Below, one piece after another: positions 41,800 to 49,076 of a stretch of DNA of 64,000 nucleotides (positions are counted from its first letter, which is position 1; each line of letters begins with the position of its first letter). Below the pieces are notes generated by a model, which ran no database searches, was not told the origin of the DNA, and saw nothing but the letters and a program-made list of their open reading frames with translations. This DNA comes from Bacillota bacterium. Lineage in GTDB: Bacteria; Bacillota; Clostridia; Lachnospirales; Anaerotignaceae. The position numbers and the translations under genes were made by a program. Location: contig JAHZDZ010000003.1 in the NCBI GenBank assembly GCA_019422105.1, forward strand, positions 162,230-226,229, written 5' to 3'.

Positions 41800-42597
41800 A
41801 TGACACTGAAGGAGGCCTTGGAGGTTTACAGGCTTATGGCAGAAGAAGAATTTTGGGATTTCAGCCATATTTTGGATATGGATTCAGAGGAATTTACGGA
41901 AAAGAAAATGATGCGGGACAGGGAAATGTCAAAGGATAGAACAACTGTACAGAAAGTATGGAATGATGCCCAAAGAGAAGATAAAAAATATTTGGATTTG
42001 ACAGAAGCGGTAAAAAGAGAACCGCCAGAGGTTGTTCTGCAGCCGATGAAAACCGATAGTGGAAGGAATGAGAGCCGTCTTTTTTTACAGCAATTTTTTC
42101 AGCAGCAGAAAGCGGAATGGGAGTATGAGAAACCATTTAAAAAGTTATATAAACAAGAGCATCCATTGACGGGTTGGCTAATGGGGGTAAGCTTAAATAA
42201 TGTTTTGAAGGAGAGCACTGTAAATCGATTTCCAAAAAAATATACGGATGATGTTTCGTTTTTTTACGGTGATGAGAGGACAAGCGGTTTTTATAATACC
42301 ACGGCCGATAGCTTATACCGCTATGATTCCAACAGGGCTTTATGGCAGTATGGAAAAGCAGCGGAGGCGAAGAATACAGGTGCGGCGGAGGCACTGATCC
42401 ATGACAGAATACCAACGGTTAAATTTGAGAATACCGGCGGAGGCGAAGAAAAGCCCGCCGCCGGGACTGTTACCGTAAATGTGACAAACTCTTTTGGAGA
42501 CATTCATGAAAATGTGGATTTGGAGCGTATGGTGGATTATCTGACACAGGGGCTTTCGACGGCTGTTTACGGCTCCTGCGAGGGGGTGCACAGATAG
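41800..42597 (+). CDS. Very short protein in the tape-measure position
   Basis: A 265-residue protein where PBSX-type phages encode a tape measure usually of about 600-1500 residues. The N-terminus is helical and charged (TLKEALEVYRLMAEEEFWDF, KKMMRDREMSKDRTTVQ). The final 45 residues (TVTVNVTNSFGDIHENVDLE then RMVDYLTQGLSTAVY) resemble the C-terminus of tape measures. No hydrophobic transmembrane stretch is present. AAAGGAGG precedes the ATG and no frameshift is visible, so it is translated as is. It may be a tape measure shrunk by internal deletion or a different protein that replaced it. A tube of this length would be very short, if any tail forms. Confidence 0.7.
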   Translation: MTLKEALEVYRLMAEEEFWDFSHILDMDSEEFTEKKMMRDREMSKDRTTVQKVWNDAQREDKKYLDLTEAVKREPPEVVLQPMKTDSGRNESRLFLQQFFQQQKAEWEYEKPFKKLYKQEHPLTGWLMGVSLNNVLKESTVNRFPKKYTDDVSFFYGDERTSGFYNTTADSLYRYDSNRALWQYGKAAEAKNTGAAEALIHDRIPTVKFENTGGGEEKPAAGTVTVNVTNSFGDIHENVDLERMVDYLTQGLSTAVYGSCEGVHR

Positions 42598-43269
42598 ATG
42601 TACAAATTTTATTTAGGCAGCATGCTGCTGCCGGTTACGCCGGAGAGAATACAGATAAAGGCGGGGAACAGTTCAAGCAGCTATACCTTAATCAATACAG
42701 GGGAAATCAATGTGTTAAGGGGGTATCGGCTGAAGGAATTTTCATTTGACTTTCTTCTGCCTAATTTTCATTATCCCTTTGCCCAATATGAAAACGGATT
42801 TCAACAGCCAAAGGTTTACTTGGAGGAGCTTGAAAAGCTGAGAAAGGGCGGAAAATGGTTTTATTTTAAAATACTGAGGGTCAGCCCAAAGGGGGAACCT
42901 CTGTTTCATGAGATTTATAAGGTATCATTGGAGGGATACTCTACCGAGGAGAATGCGCAGGAGGGTTTTGATATCAGGGTGAGTATCAGCTTAAAGGAGT
43001 ATGTAGAGTATCAGACAAAGAGAATCGAAATTTATGAGCCAAGCATAGACAGCGGGGAAGAAAAAACGGAGAAAAAGGCGGTTATAGTGGAGGAACGTCC
43101 TGTCAGCGCAAAGGCGCCTGATCCCTATACTGTAAAAAGAGGGGACACCCTATGGGAAATATGTAAGCTTAGATTGGGAGACGGAGGCAGGTATAAAGAG
43201 ATAGCAAAATTAAACGGCATTTCCAATCCCAATTTTCTGGTGGTGGGGCAGGTGATACGGTTTGAGTGA
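42598..43269 (+). CDS. LysM-domain baseplate protein (XkdP-like)
   Basis: A 223-residue protein. The N-terminal 150 residues are the XkdP-type domain (FYLGSMLLPVTPERIQIKAG, GYRLKEFSFDFLLPNFHYPF). The last 50 are a LysM peptidoglycan-binding module (YTVKRGDTLWEICKLRLGDG, then AKLNGISNPNFLVVGQVIRF). It joins tube to baseplate hub in PBSX-like tails. The ATG follows directly on the stop of the previous gene; its end overlaps XkdQ. Confidence 0.9.
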   Translation: MYKFYLGSMLLPVTPERIQIKAGNSSSSYTLINTGEINVLRGYRLKEFSFDFLLPNFHYPFAQYENGFQQPKVYLEELEKLRKGGKWFYFKILRVSPKGEPLFHEIYKVSLEGYSTEENAQEGFDIRVSISLKEYVEYQTKRIEIYEPSIDSGEEKTEKKAVIVEERPVSAKAPDPYTVKRGDTLWEICKLRLGDGGRYKEIAKLNGISNPNFLVVGQVIRFE

Positions 43270-44224
43270 CGGGGATTATGAGCTTTTGATTTATAACGGC
43301 AATAACGTTTATGAGCCTTTAGTGACGGAGGATATTACATGGGAGACAAAGCGCATGGGATCGGCGGGAAGTCTCCGGTTTTCTGTATTGAATGATACAA
43401 ATCTGGATTTTCAGGAGGGAAATAAGGTTACTCTCAAGTGGATGGGCAGAGAAATATTTATGGGTTATGTTTTTGACAAAGAAAGAACAAAGGATCAGGT
43501 GATAACCGTTCTATGCTATGATCAGCTCAGATATTTTAAAAATCGGGATTCTATCAGCTACAGCAATAAAAAGGCTTCAGAGGTAGTAACCATGCTATTG
43601 GAGGACTATGGACTGAAAAGGGGAAAGGTTGCGGATACAGGATATTTTATCGGCAATAAAATTGAGAGCAACAAAACACTGCTTGACATTATATACGGCG
43701 CTTTGGATGAAACCTTTGACAATACGGGAAGGCTGTTTGTGCTCTACGATGATTATGGAAGGATAACACTTTCGGATGTGCGGGATAGAAAGCTTGACTA
43801 TCTTTTGGACGAGGATACAGCCTGTGATTTTTGCTATACCTCGTCTATCAGCAGTGATACCTATAATAGGGTGAAGCTTTTGTGGAAGGACAGGAAGGGC
43901 AGCGAAAGAATGAAAACTGTGCAAAGTGATGATGCTGTTGCGCGGTGGGGTGTATTGCAGTATTTTGCGGAGATATACGGGGAAATGAATCTTGATACCT
44001 ATGCCCAGAGCATTTTGGCAAACTATAACAGGAAAAGGCGAACACTTACGGTAAAAAATGCCCTGGGGGATGCGCGGGTCAGAGCCGGTACGGTAATACC
44101 CGTAAATCTGGTATTGGGGGACATCAATGTCAACAGTTTTATGTTGGTGGAGGAGGCTGTACATAAATTCAGCGGAAAGGATTATAAGATGGATTTAACG
44201 ATAAGGGGTGGTTTGATTGACTAA
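43262..44224 (+). CDS. Baseplate hub protein (XkdQ/gpD-like)
   Basis: A 320-residue late-control gpD/XkdQ-like hub. YELLIYNGNNVYEPLVTEDI, WMGREIFMGYVFDKERTKDQ and VITVLCYDQLRYFKNRDSIS are typical, followed by ASEVVTMLLEDYGL and the final MLVEEAVHKFSGKDYKMDLT. It forms the centre of the baseplate beneath the tube. Translation most likely starts at TTG 43262, overlapping the LysM gene by 8 bp; no ATG lies near. Confidence 0.88.
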   Translation: MSDGDYELLIYNGNNVYEPLVTEDITWETKRMGSAGSLRFSVLNDTNLDFQEGNKVTLKWMGREIFMGYVFDKERTKDQVITVLCYDQLRYFKNRDSISYSNKKASEVVTMLLEDYGLKRGKVADTGYFIGNKIESNKTLLDIIYGALDETFDNTGRLFVLYDDYGRITLSDVRDRKLDYLLDEDTACDFCYTSSISSDTYNRVKLLWKDRKGSERMKTVQSDDAVARWGVLQYFAEIYGEMNLDTYAQSILANYNRKRRTLTVKNALGDARVRAGTVIPVNLVLGDINVNSFMLVEEAVHKFSGKDYKMDLTIRGGLID

Positions 44225-44618
44225 TATGATTGTGGAGCTTTTGAAGGAAATCAGCACTGCCGCTGTGGAGGAAAAGGCTCCTGTCCATATCCTTACGGGA
44301 AGGGTAACGGGGGTGTCGCCGCTCATGATTACTGTAGAGCCGAAATTAAAGCTCAGGGAGGAAAACCTGATACTGACCAAAAATGTCATGGATTATCGGA
44401 CTGAAATTTCCTATGACAATGGACAGATAAGGCAGACGGCAACCAGCGCCTCCATAGACAAGGACGAGGAGGGAAATCCCTATTATCTCCGTTTTAAGGA
44501 TAAGACAAGGCATGAGGTTACCATTTACAACGCTCTGAAAATAAATGAAACGGTATTGCTTATCAGAATGCAGAGAGGACAAAAATTTATTGTACTGGAA
44601 AGGTTGGTGGAGGCATGA
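44217..44618 (+). CDS. XkdR-like baseplate protein (DUF2577)
   Basis: A 133-residue member of DUF2577: a beta protein with HILTGRVTGVSPLMITVEPK, ENLILTKNVMDYR, and the end VLLIRMQRGQKFIVLERL. In PBSX-type clusters it sits between XkdQ and XkdS. Start either TTG 44217 (7 bp after GGGGTGG) or ATG 44226; both overlap or touch the end of the previous gene. Confidence 0.85.
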   Translation: MTNMIVELLKEISTAAVEEKAPVHILTGRVTGVSPLMITVEPKLKLREENLILTKNVMDYRTEISYDNGQIRQTATSASIDKDEEGNPYYLRFKDKTRHEVTIYNALKINETVLLIRMQRGQKFIVLERLVEA

Positions 44619-45013
44619 TACCAATAAAGGAGGACGGCATGGAAAGCTTTATTGTGGAAAAGCTTCCGTCGAAAACCTACCGTATGGATATGGAAAAAGG
44701 ACGAATTACAGGTTTGACGGACGGCAAAGAGGCAATTAAGCAGGCGGTTTATAAAGCAGTAAATACGGAGAGATTTCGCTATCCCATTTATTCATATCAG
44801 TATGGCGCGGAGCTTGCGGATCTTTTCGGCCATTCCAGGGATTATGTGTATACAGAGCTGGAGAGGAGAATAACGGAGGCGCTTTTAACCGATGACAGAA
44901 TTGAAGAGGTTAAGGATTTTGTGTTTGCCTTTGACAGGAATACCGTTCATGTGACCTTTACGGTGGTGAGTGTTTTCGGCAGCTTTGAGGGAGAGAGCGA
45001 GGTGAATTTTTAA
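44615..45013 (+). CDS. XkdS-like baseplate wedge protein (DUF2634, gp25-like)
   Basis: A 132-residue DUF2634 protein related to T4 gp25: TYRMDMEKGRITGLTDGKEA, IKQAVYKAVNTERFRYPIYS, YQYGAELADLFGHSRDYVYT, then DDRIEEVKDFVFAFDRN. It starts the sheath at the baseplate. Its ATG overlaps the previous stop (ATGA). Confidence 0.92.
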   Translation: MIPIKEDGMESFIVEKLPSKTYRMDMEKGRITGLTDGKEAIKQAVYKAVNTERFRYPIYSYQYGAELADLFGHSRDYVYTELERRITEALLTDDRIEEVKDFVFAFDRNTVHVTFTVVSVFGSFEGESEVNF

Positions 45014-46069
45014 TTGTATGAGGATATAACCTATGAAAAAATATTAAGGAGAATGTTGGAGCGTGTGCCTGATACAGTCGATAAGCGGGAGGGTTCTGTC
45101 ATCTATGACGCTATGGCGCCGGCGGCGGTGGAAATGCAGCTGATGTATATAGAGTTGGAAAATACTTTAAACCAAACCTTTGCGGATACAGCGGACAGGG
45201 AATATCTCATAAAGCGCGGTGCAGAGAGGGGACTTGCGCCCTATGAGGCGACAAATGCGGTATGCAGGGGCGTATTTAATACAGATATACCGCAGGACGC
45301 CAGGTTTTCACTGGAAAGCTTAAATTATAAGGCAGTGGAAAAACTCAGTGAGGGCATATACAAAATGGTATGTGAGACAAAGGGAAGTATCGGAAATTCT
45401 TTTCTGGGGGATTTGACACCGATTGACTATATAGACGGACTGACGGAGGCAAAGCTTGTGGAGATATTAATTCCGGGGGAGGATGAGGAGGACACAGAGG
45501 CTTTCCGAAAACGGTATTTTGAATCTCTGTCCGCACAAGCCTATGGCGGGAATGTCGCCGATTATAAGAGTAAAATAAAAGAGATTCCGGGGGTGGGCGC
45601 TTTGAAGGTTTTTCCTGTATGGAACGGCGGCGGGACGGTAAAAATCGTGTTTTTAAACAGTCGGTACGATGTGCCAAGCGTCGAGCTTTTAGAAGAGATT
45701 CAGAAACAAATAGATCCGCCGGAGAGTCAGGGAATGGGGCTTGGAATAGCCCCCATTGGCCATAGAGTAACCGTGGAGGCAGCAGGAAGGGAAGTAATCA
45801 ATATACATACCTCTATTACCTATGAAGCGGGCTGGAGCTTTGAAGAAGCAAAAACACAGATTATAGATACCATGGATGAATATCTGAGAGAGCTTTGCAG
45901 AGAATGGGAGGAAACAGAGCATATTATTGTGCGGGTGTCACAGATTGAAAGCAGACTTTTGAATGTAAAGGGTATATTGGATATATCGGATACGCAGATA
46001 AACGGCATGAAGGCAAACTTTGTGGCGGACAGTGTAAAAATTCCCGTGAGGGGTGATTTTATTGGCTGA
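45014..46069 (+). CDS. Baseplate J-like protein (XkdT-like)
   Basis: A 351-residue baseplate J (gp47-like) wedge: YEDITYEKILRRMLERVPDT, VDKREGSVIYDAMAPAAVEM, TFADTADREYLIKRGAERGL, ARFSLESLNYKAVEKLSEG, and PGVGALKVFPVWNGGGTVKI. The start is TTG 45014, immediately after the previous stop, because family members begin MYEDMTYE at this point and the first in-frame ATG is downstream. It overlaps XkdU at its end. Confidence 0.93.
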   Translation: MYEDITYEKILRRMLERVPDTVDKREGSVIYDAMAPAAVEMQLMYIELENTLNQTFADTADREYLIKRGAERGLAPYEATNAVCRGVFNTDIPQDARFSLESLNYKAVEKLSEGIYKMVCETKGSIGNSFLGDLTPIDYIDGLTEAKLVEILIPGEDEEDTEAFRKRYFESLSAQAYGGNVADYKSKIKEIPGVGALKVFPVWNGGGTVKIVFLNSRYDVPSVELLEEIQKQIDPPESQGMGLGIAPIGHRVTVEAAGREVINIHTSITYEAGWSFEEAKTQIIDTMDEYLRELCREWEETEHIIVRVSQIESRLLNVKGILDISDTQINGMKANFVADSVKIPVRGDFIG

Positions 46070-46604
46070 TTTACTTAGGAATATGCCCGATATTATGAAG
46101 GACATACGGGAAATGAAGGCTGTATGTCAGGTGGAAACAGAGGAGACAGATGCTCTTTGGGATTGCCTTGCTGCTATGGAAAAGGATCAGTATGTACAGG
46201 AGGCAACGGAAAACGGCATTCAAAGATGGGAGAGGCTTTTGTATATTACGCCGAAGGGGCTTGATGATTTGGAGGTAAGAAGATTCCGTGTACTGGCAAG
46301 GCTGAACGAGCAGATACCCTACACCTATGAAGGACTGAAAAATCAGCTCGCCCTTCTCTGCGGGGAAAAGGGAGTCAGGACAGATATGGATTACGGAGCG
46401 TATACTCTGTACGTCTGGGTGGAGCTGGCTGCCAAAAGAAAGTATGAGGAGGTGGAAGGCCTCTTAGAAAGAGTAGTTCCCTGTAACATTGTGGTAAATC
46501 TAAGCCTTTTATACAACCAGCATAAAAAGCTTTCCGCCTATACCCACAGTCAATTAAAGGAATTTACACAGTATGGGTTGAGAAATGAGGCGATAGGAGA
46601 ATAA
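46062..46604 (+). CDS. XkdU-like tail protein (DUF2313)
   Basis: About 180 residues, DUF2313 (YmfQ/XkdU) type: LLRNMPDIMKDIREMKAVCQ, ATENGIQRWERLLYITPKG, RRFRVLARLNEQIPYTYEGL, then CNIVVNLSLLYNQHKKLS. It caps the baseplate and links to fibres. The start is probably TTG 46062 (8 bp after GAGGGG); GTG 46053 is an alternative. Both lie within the end of the baseplate J gene. Confidence 0.88.
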   Translation: MADLLRNMPDIMKDIREMKAVCQVETEETDALWDCLAAMEKDQYVQEATENGIQRWERLLYITPKGLDDLEVRRFRVLARLNEQIPYTYEGLKNQLALLCGEKGVRTDMDYGAYTLYVWVELAAKRKYEEVEGLLERVVPCNIVVNLSLLYNQHKKLSAYTHSQLKEFTQYGLRNEAIGE

Positions 46605-47851
46605 TGGCAAAAACAAACAATTACAATTTAGAAAAGCCCTCTGCGGAGGACTTTTATGATATAGAGGTACATAACGGAAACATGGATATTATTGACACTG
46701 AGTTAAAAACATTGTCGGACGGTTTGGAAAACGCTGCTCAGGAGAGCACATTACAGCAGGTGAAGGGTGATGTGGCAGAGGTAAAGACGGATGTGGCCAG
46801 TGTGAAAAGTGACGTCACAGGCATAGGCGGGAAAGTGGAGGCTGTAGGGGAAAAACTGAACTACAAGCTCTATGTGGGAACATCCTTTTACAGATGTATG
46901 GCGGAGGGCATTTATCGGAAGATGGCAAGCAGCAGCTATACAAATCAGCTTATGGATACAAGGATTTATTTTAGGGGGGATAAAAAGCTTTACAGTCTGC
47001 GTCAGGCGACAAGCGAGGGAGTGCTTCCGGTAAGGGTGTATGATTCCGGGAATTACAGCACAAGAACCTACGAGTTTCCGGGCACATCCGGTAACGCTAT
47101 AGGGACATGCGCGGTTATAGGGAATACAATGTATGCCTTTTTGCGTGCAAATGAAGTATACAAATGCGATTTTACCACCATGACAAGCACCAAAATCACA
47201 CTGTCGGCCTCCTATGAAAACATCAATTTCACATACAACAGATGCTTTGTCTATAACAACAAAATATATATTGTGGGAAAAGGAGTATTTGAATATAATC
47301 CCACCAACAACGCTGTGGCGAAGAAATCTGAAACGGAAGTGTACAAGAGTAATATAAGCTATAACAGCGCTTATTTGCAGGGCAGCAATATATACCTGTA
47401 TTATGGGGCGGAGGAGAGCTATATTTATCATATCACAAGCAATACGGTGGAAAGAATCGTGCTTCCCGAGGAAGTGAAAGCGTTTACAAACGCTGTGAGA
47501 ATAGGGGATTTTATCTATTACACCATATCAGACTCGACAAACCTGTACCGCAGCAGGGTGGACTATACAGATTTCAGACAAATGAAGTCGATACCCTGTG
47601 GAGGGGGAAGGATACTGGCATCCTTTGGCGATAATAAGCTGCACCTAATCAGTACGCCGGACGCCGGGTGGTACGCAGCGGATGTGGACAGCCTGATAGA
47701 GGGGCGAAGTAAAATATACCTGAAAGCGGGAAATAGGGTATATACGGACGGAAAACTCTTAAACAGCACAGGAACGGTCGTCAGCAATCAGACGGCCCCG
47801 TCAGAGGGCGTATACTATCTGGACGATTATTCTTATTATACAGTGGAGTAA
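46604..47851 (+). CDS. Tail fibre / receptor-binding protein, beta-propeller-like
   Basis: A 415-residue protein. The N-terminus (MAKTNNYNLEKPSAEDFYDI, then VHNGNMDIIDTELK) is the usual attachment part of PBSX-type tail fibres, followed by a short coiled coil with VKGDVAEVKTDVASVKSDV heptads. From about residue 90 the chain shows repeated strand blocks with N-x-I/M-Y signatures (GNTMYAFLRANEVYKCDFTT, NNKIYIVGKGVFEYNPTNN, GSNIYLYYGAEESYIYHIT, GDFIYYTISDSTNLYRSRVD), like a kelch-type beta-propeller. It probably recognises a surface ligand. The start overlaps the previous stop (TAATG). Confidence 0.8.
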   Translation: MAKTNNYNLEKPSAEDFYDIEVHNGNMDIIDTELKTLSDGLENAAQESTLQQVKGDVAEVKTDVASVKSDVTGIGGKVEAVGEKLNYKLYVGTSFYRCMAEGIYRKMASSSYTNQLMDTRIYFRGDKKLYSLRQATSEGVLPVRVYDSGNYSTRTYEFPGTSGNAIGTCAVIGNTMYAFLRANEVYKCDFTTMTSTKITLSASYENINFTYNRCFVYNNKIYIVGKGVFEYNPTNNAVAKKSETEVYKSNISYNSAYLQGSNIYLYYGAEESYIYHITSNTVERIVLPEEVKAFTNAVRIGDFIYYTISDSTNLYRSRVDYTDFRQMKSIPCGGGRILASFGDNKLHLISTPDAGWYAADVDSLIEGRSKIYLKAGNRVYTDGKLLNSTGTVVSNQTAPSEGVYYLDDYSYYTVE

Positions 47852-47868
47852 GGCAGGAGATGAAAAGC

Positions 47869-48312
47869 ATGATTGATTTGAGATACTATGATAATCTGAC
47901 GGAAAAAGAGGTCAGAGACTACATACAAACCCTTGACAGGGAAAGCTTCACACCCCAAAATCTCACCTGTGAGAAATGGGACGGGAAAAGCTTCAACGGG
48001 CTGGAGGTAGAAACCATAAAGGAAGAGCTGGGAGACAATATTTTTCTGATGAAGGAAAATGAAAAGCTTCTTTTTATATGTCAGAAAAATATTTTGGAGG
48101 AATATAAAAAACAGAGAACGGAGGAAGCACTTGAGGAGGCGGCAAGGGAACACTTCAAAAGCAGGCTGCTGGCAGTAGACGAAAACGGGGAACCTATACC
48201 GAGAGAAATACCAACAGCGGAGGAATTGTCGGAAAACCAGACTATAATCATGCTGGCACTGGCCGATTTATATGAGGCCGTGGCTATGACGGGGGAAGGA
48301 GGAGCGGTATAA
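47869..48312 (+). CDS. Phage tail-end protein of unknown function
   Basis: A 147-residue acidic protein: MIDLRYYDNLTEKEVRDYIQ, a basic/acidic middle, a helical stretch EEYKKQRTEEALEEAAREHF, and a final SENQTIIMLALADLYEAVAM. It follows the fibre and precedes the XkdX-like pair, where fibre-associated or assembly proteins sit. The last helix resembles that of many small phage tail-associated proteins. I use ATG 47869, 9 bp after AGGCAGGAG, rather than ATG 47860, which touches that site. Confidence 0.65.
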   Translation: MIDLRYYDNLTEKEVRDYIQTLDRESFTPQNLTCEKWDGKSFNGLEVETIKEELGDNIFLMKENEKLLFICQKNILEEYKKQRTEEALEEAAREHFKSRLLAVDENGEPIPREIPTAEELSENQTIIMLALADLYEAVAMTGEGGAV

Positions 48313-48416
48313 TGGCGGAACTATACGCGAAGCTCATAAGACAGGGACTAAAGACAATAGAGAATGTGCCGGAAAGGTTTCAGGCGGAAGTGCGGAGGCT
48401 TTTGGAGAAGTCCTGA
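48312..48416 (+). CDS. XkdX-family small phage protein, copy 1
   Basis: A 34-residue protein, MAELYAKLIRQGLKTIENVP, then ERFQAEVRRLLEKS. It begins on the stop of the previous gene (TAATG overlap). XkdX-family proteins are 35-60 residue helical polypeptides encoded at the end of PBSX-like tail operons; no role is established. Closely related to the next gene. Confidence 0.8.
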   Translation: MAELYAKLIRQGLKTIENVPERFQAEVRRLLEKS

Positions 48417-48483
48417 AAGCAGATATTTACATTATTTATAAAGTTTAGTTTGCCAAGTTATTATGGAGGAAAGGAGAGGAAAA

Positions 48484-48618
48484 ATGGTTGATTTATATGC
48501 GGCATTGATTATGAAGGGCAAAAAGACCATAGAAAATGTGCCGGAAAGATTTAAGACAGCGGTATTGGAAAACCTGAAAGCATTGGATGTTGACGGCTAT
48601 GGAAATCCTATAGTATAA
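48484..48618 (+). CDS. XkdX-family small phage protein, copy 2
   Basis: A 44-residue paralogue of the preceding protein: MVDLYAALIMKGKKTIENVP, then ERFKTAVLENLKALDVDGYG. The shared core is LYA.LI..G.KTIENVPERF. AGGAAAGGAGAGG precedes the ATG. The two are separated by 67 bp. It is the last recognisable phage gene before the purH region. Confidence 0.8.
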   Translation: MVDLYAALIMKGKKTIENVPERFKTAVLENLKALDVDGYGNPIV

Positions 48619-48924
48619 GAGTGAAAATAAATAAAATACTCTAATTGAAAAACACAAAATAAAAGCGGAGTGAAAAAAAGACTATAGCTAAATAACTGAT
48701 GATTATTTTATGCATATGTCTGATATTTAGGAAAGACAGAATCAGGAAACACTTTACTGTTAATAGAGTTTTAAATTGTTTTATACAAATCTTTGTATAT
48801 ACTTCTATCTATTAAAATTGGCAGCGCATCATCAAATGAACTTATTTTTCTGCAAAATAATTCTTTTTTATACTTGACTTAAGGGACGATTGCGGATACC
48901 ATAGTAATATAAAAATCACAGAGC
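48619..48924. other. AT-rich junction between phage element and purH
   Basis: About 300 bp, very AT-rich, with no supported gene, no clear terminator and no lysis genes. A promoter for purH lies at its end: TTGACT (48874-48879), 17 bp, then TACCAT (48897-48902). Confidence 0.5.
48874..48902 (+). promoter_or_regulatory. Probable purH promoter
   Basis: TTGACT (-35), 17 bp spacer, TACCAT (-10), just upstream of the riboswitch. Confidence 0.5.
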
Positions 48925-49034
48925 AGCTGATTTGTATGACTGGCGGAAGTAGGATAACTACAGGGAGTACAAATTGAGATACAGCCGACCGCCTGGGCAA
49001 TTTTATTTTTATAATTTTGCTCAGGCGGTTTTTA
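48925..49034 (+). promoter_or_regulatory. ZTP riboswitch (pfl motif) with terminator
   Basis: The conserved blocks are in order: TGACTGGCGGA (about 48936), AGGATAACTACAGGGAGT, and CCGCCTGGGCA (from about 48988). The last block pairs with TGCTCAGGCGG, followed by TTTTT (49029-49033), making the expression-platform terminator. ZTP riboswitches sense the ZMP/ZTP that builds up when 10-formyl-THF is short, and turn on folate and purine genes. Here it lies directly before purH, whose enzyme consumes ZMP (AICAR). Confidence 0.92.
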
Positions 49035-49076
49035 TATGGTCAACTGTTTCTTTTGTAGGATAAAGGAGGATTAGAA

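Larger units (their letters stand above)
30964..48618. mobile_element. PBSX-like contractile-tail prophage element, incomplete
   Basis: Gene order follows Bacillus PBSX and related clostridial elements: repressor, cro, late regulator, terminases, portal, scaffold, capsid, connectors, tail terminator, sheath, tube, chaperones, tape-measure position, LysM baseplate, XkdQ/R/S/T/U-like proteins, fibre, and two XkdX-like proteins. Integrase, excisionase, replication and recombination genes are absent. No lysis genes follow the tail. The tape-measure slot holds only 265 residues. All structural frames are open, with good spacing and many overlaps, so the module looks maintained. Boundaries given are those of recognisable phage genes; no att repeats were found. 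Confidence 0.85.

Noticed and set aside
30964..48618. R-type tailocin (headless tail) as an explanation
   Set aside because: Both terminase subunits, portal, scaffold, capsid and connectors are present, so a DNA-filled head is expected.
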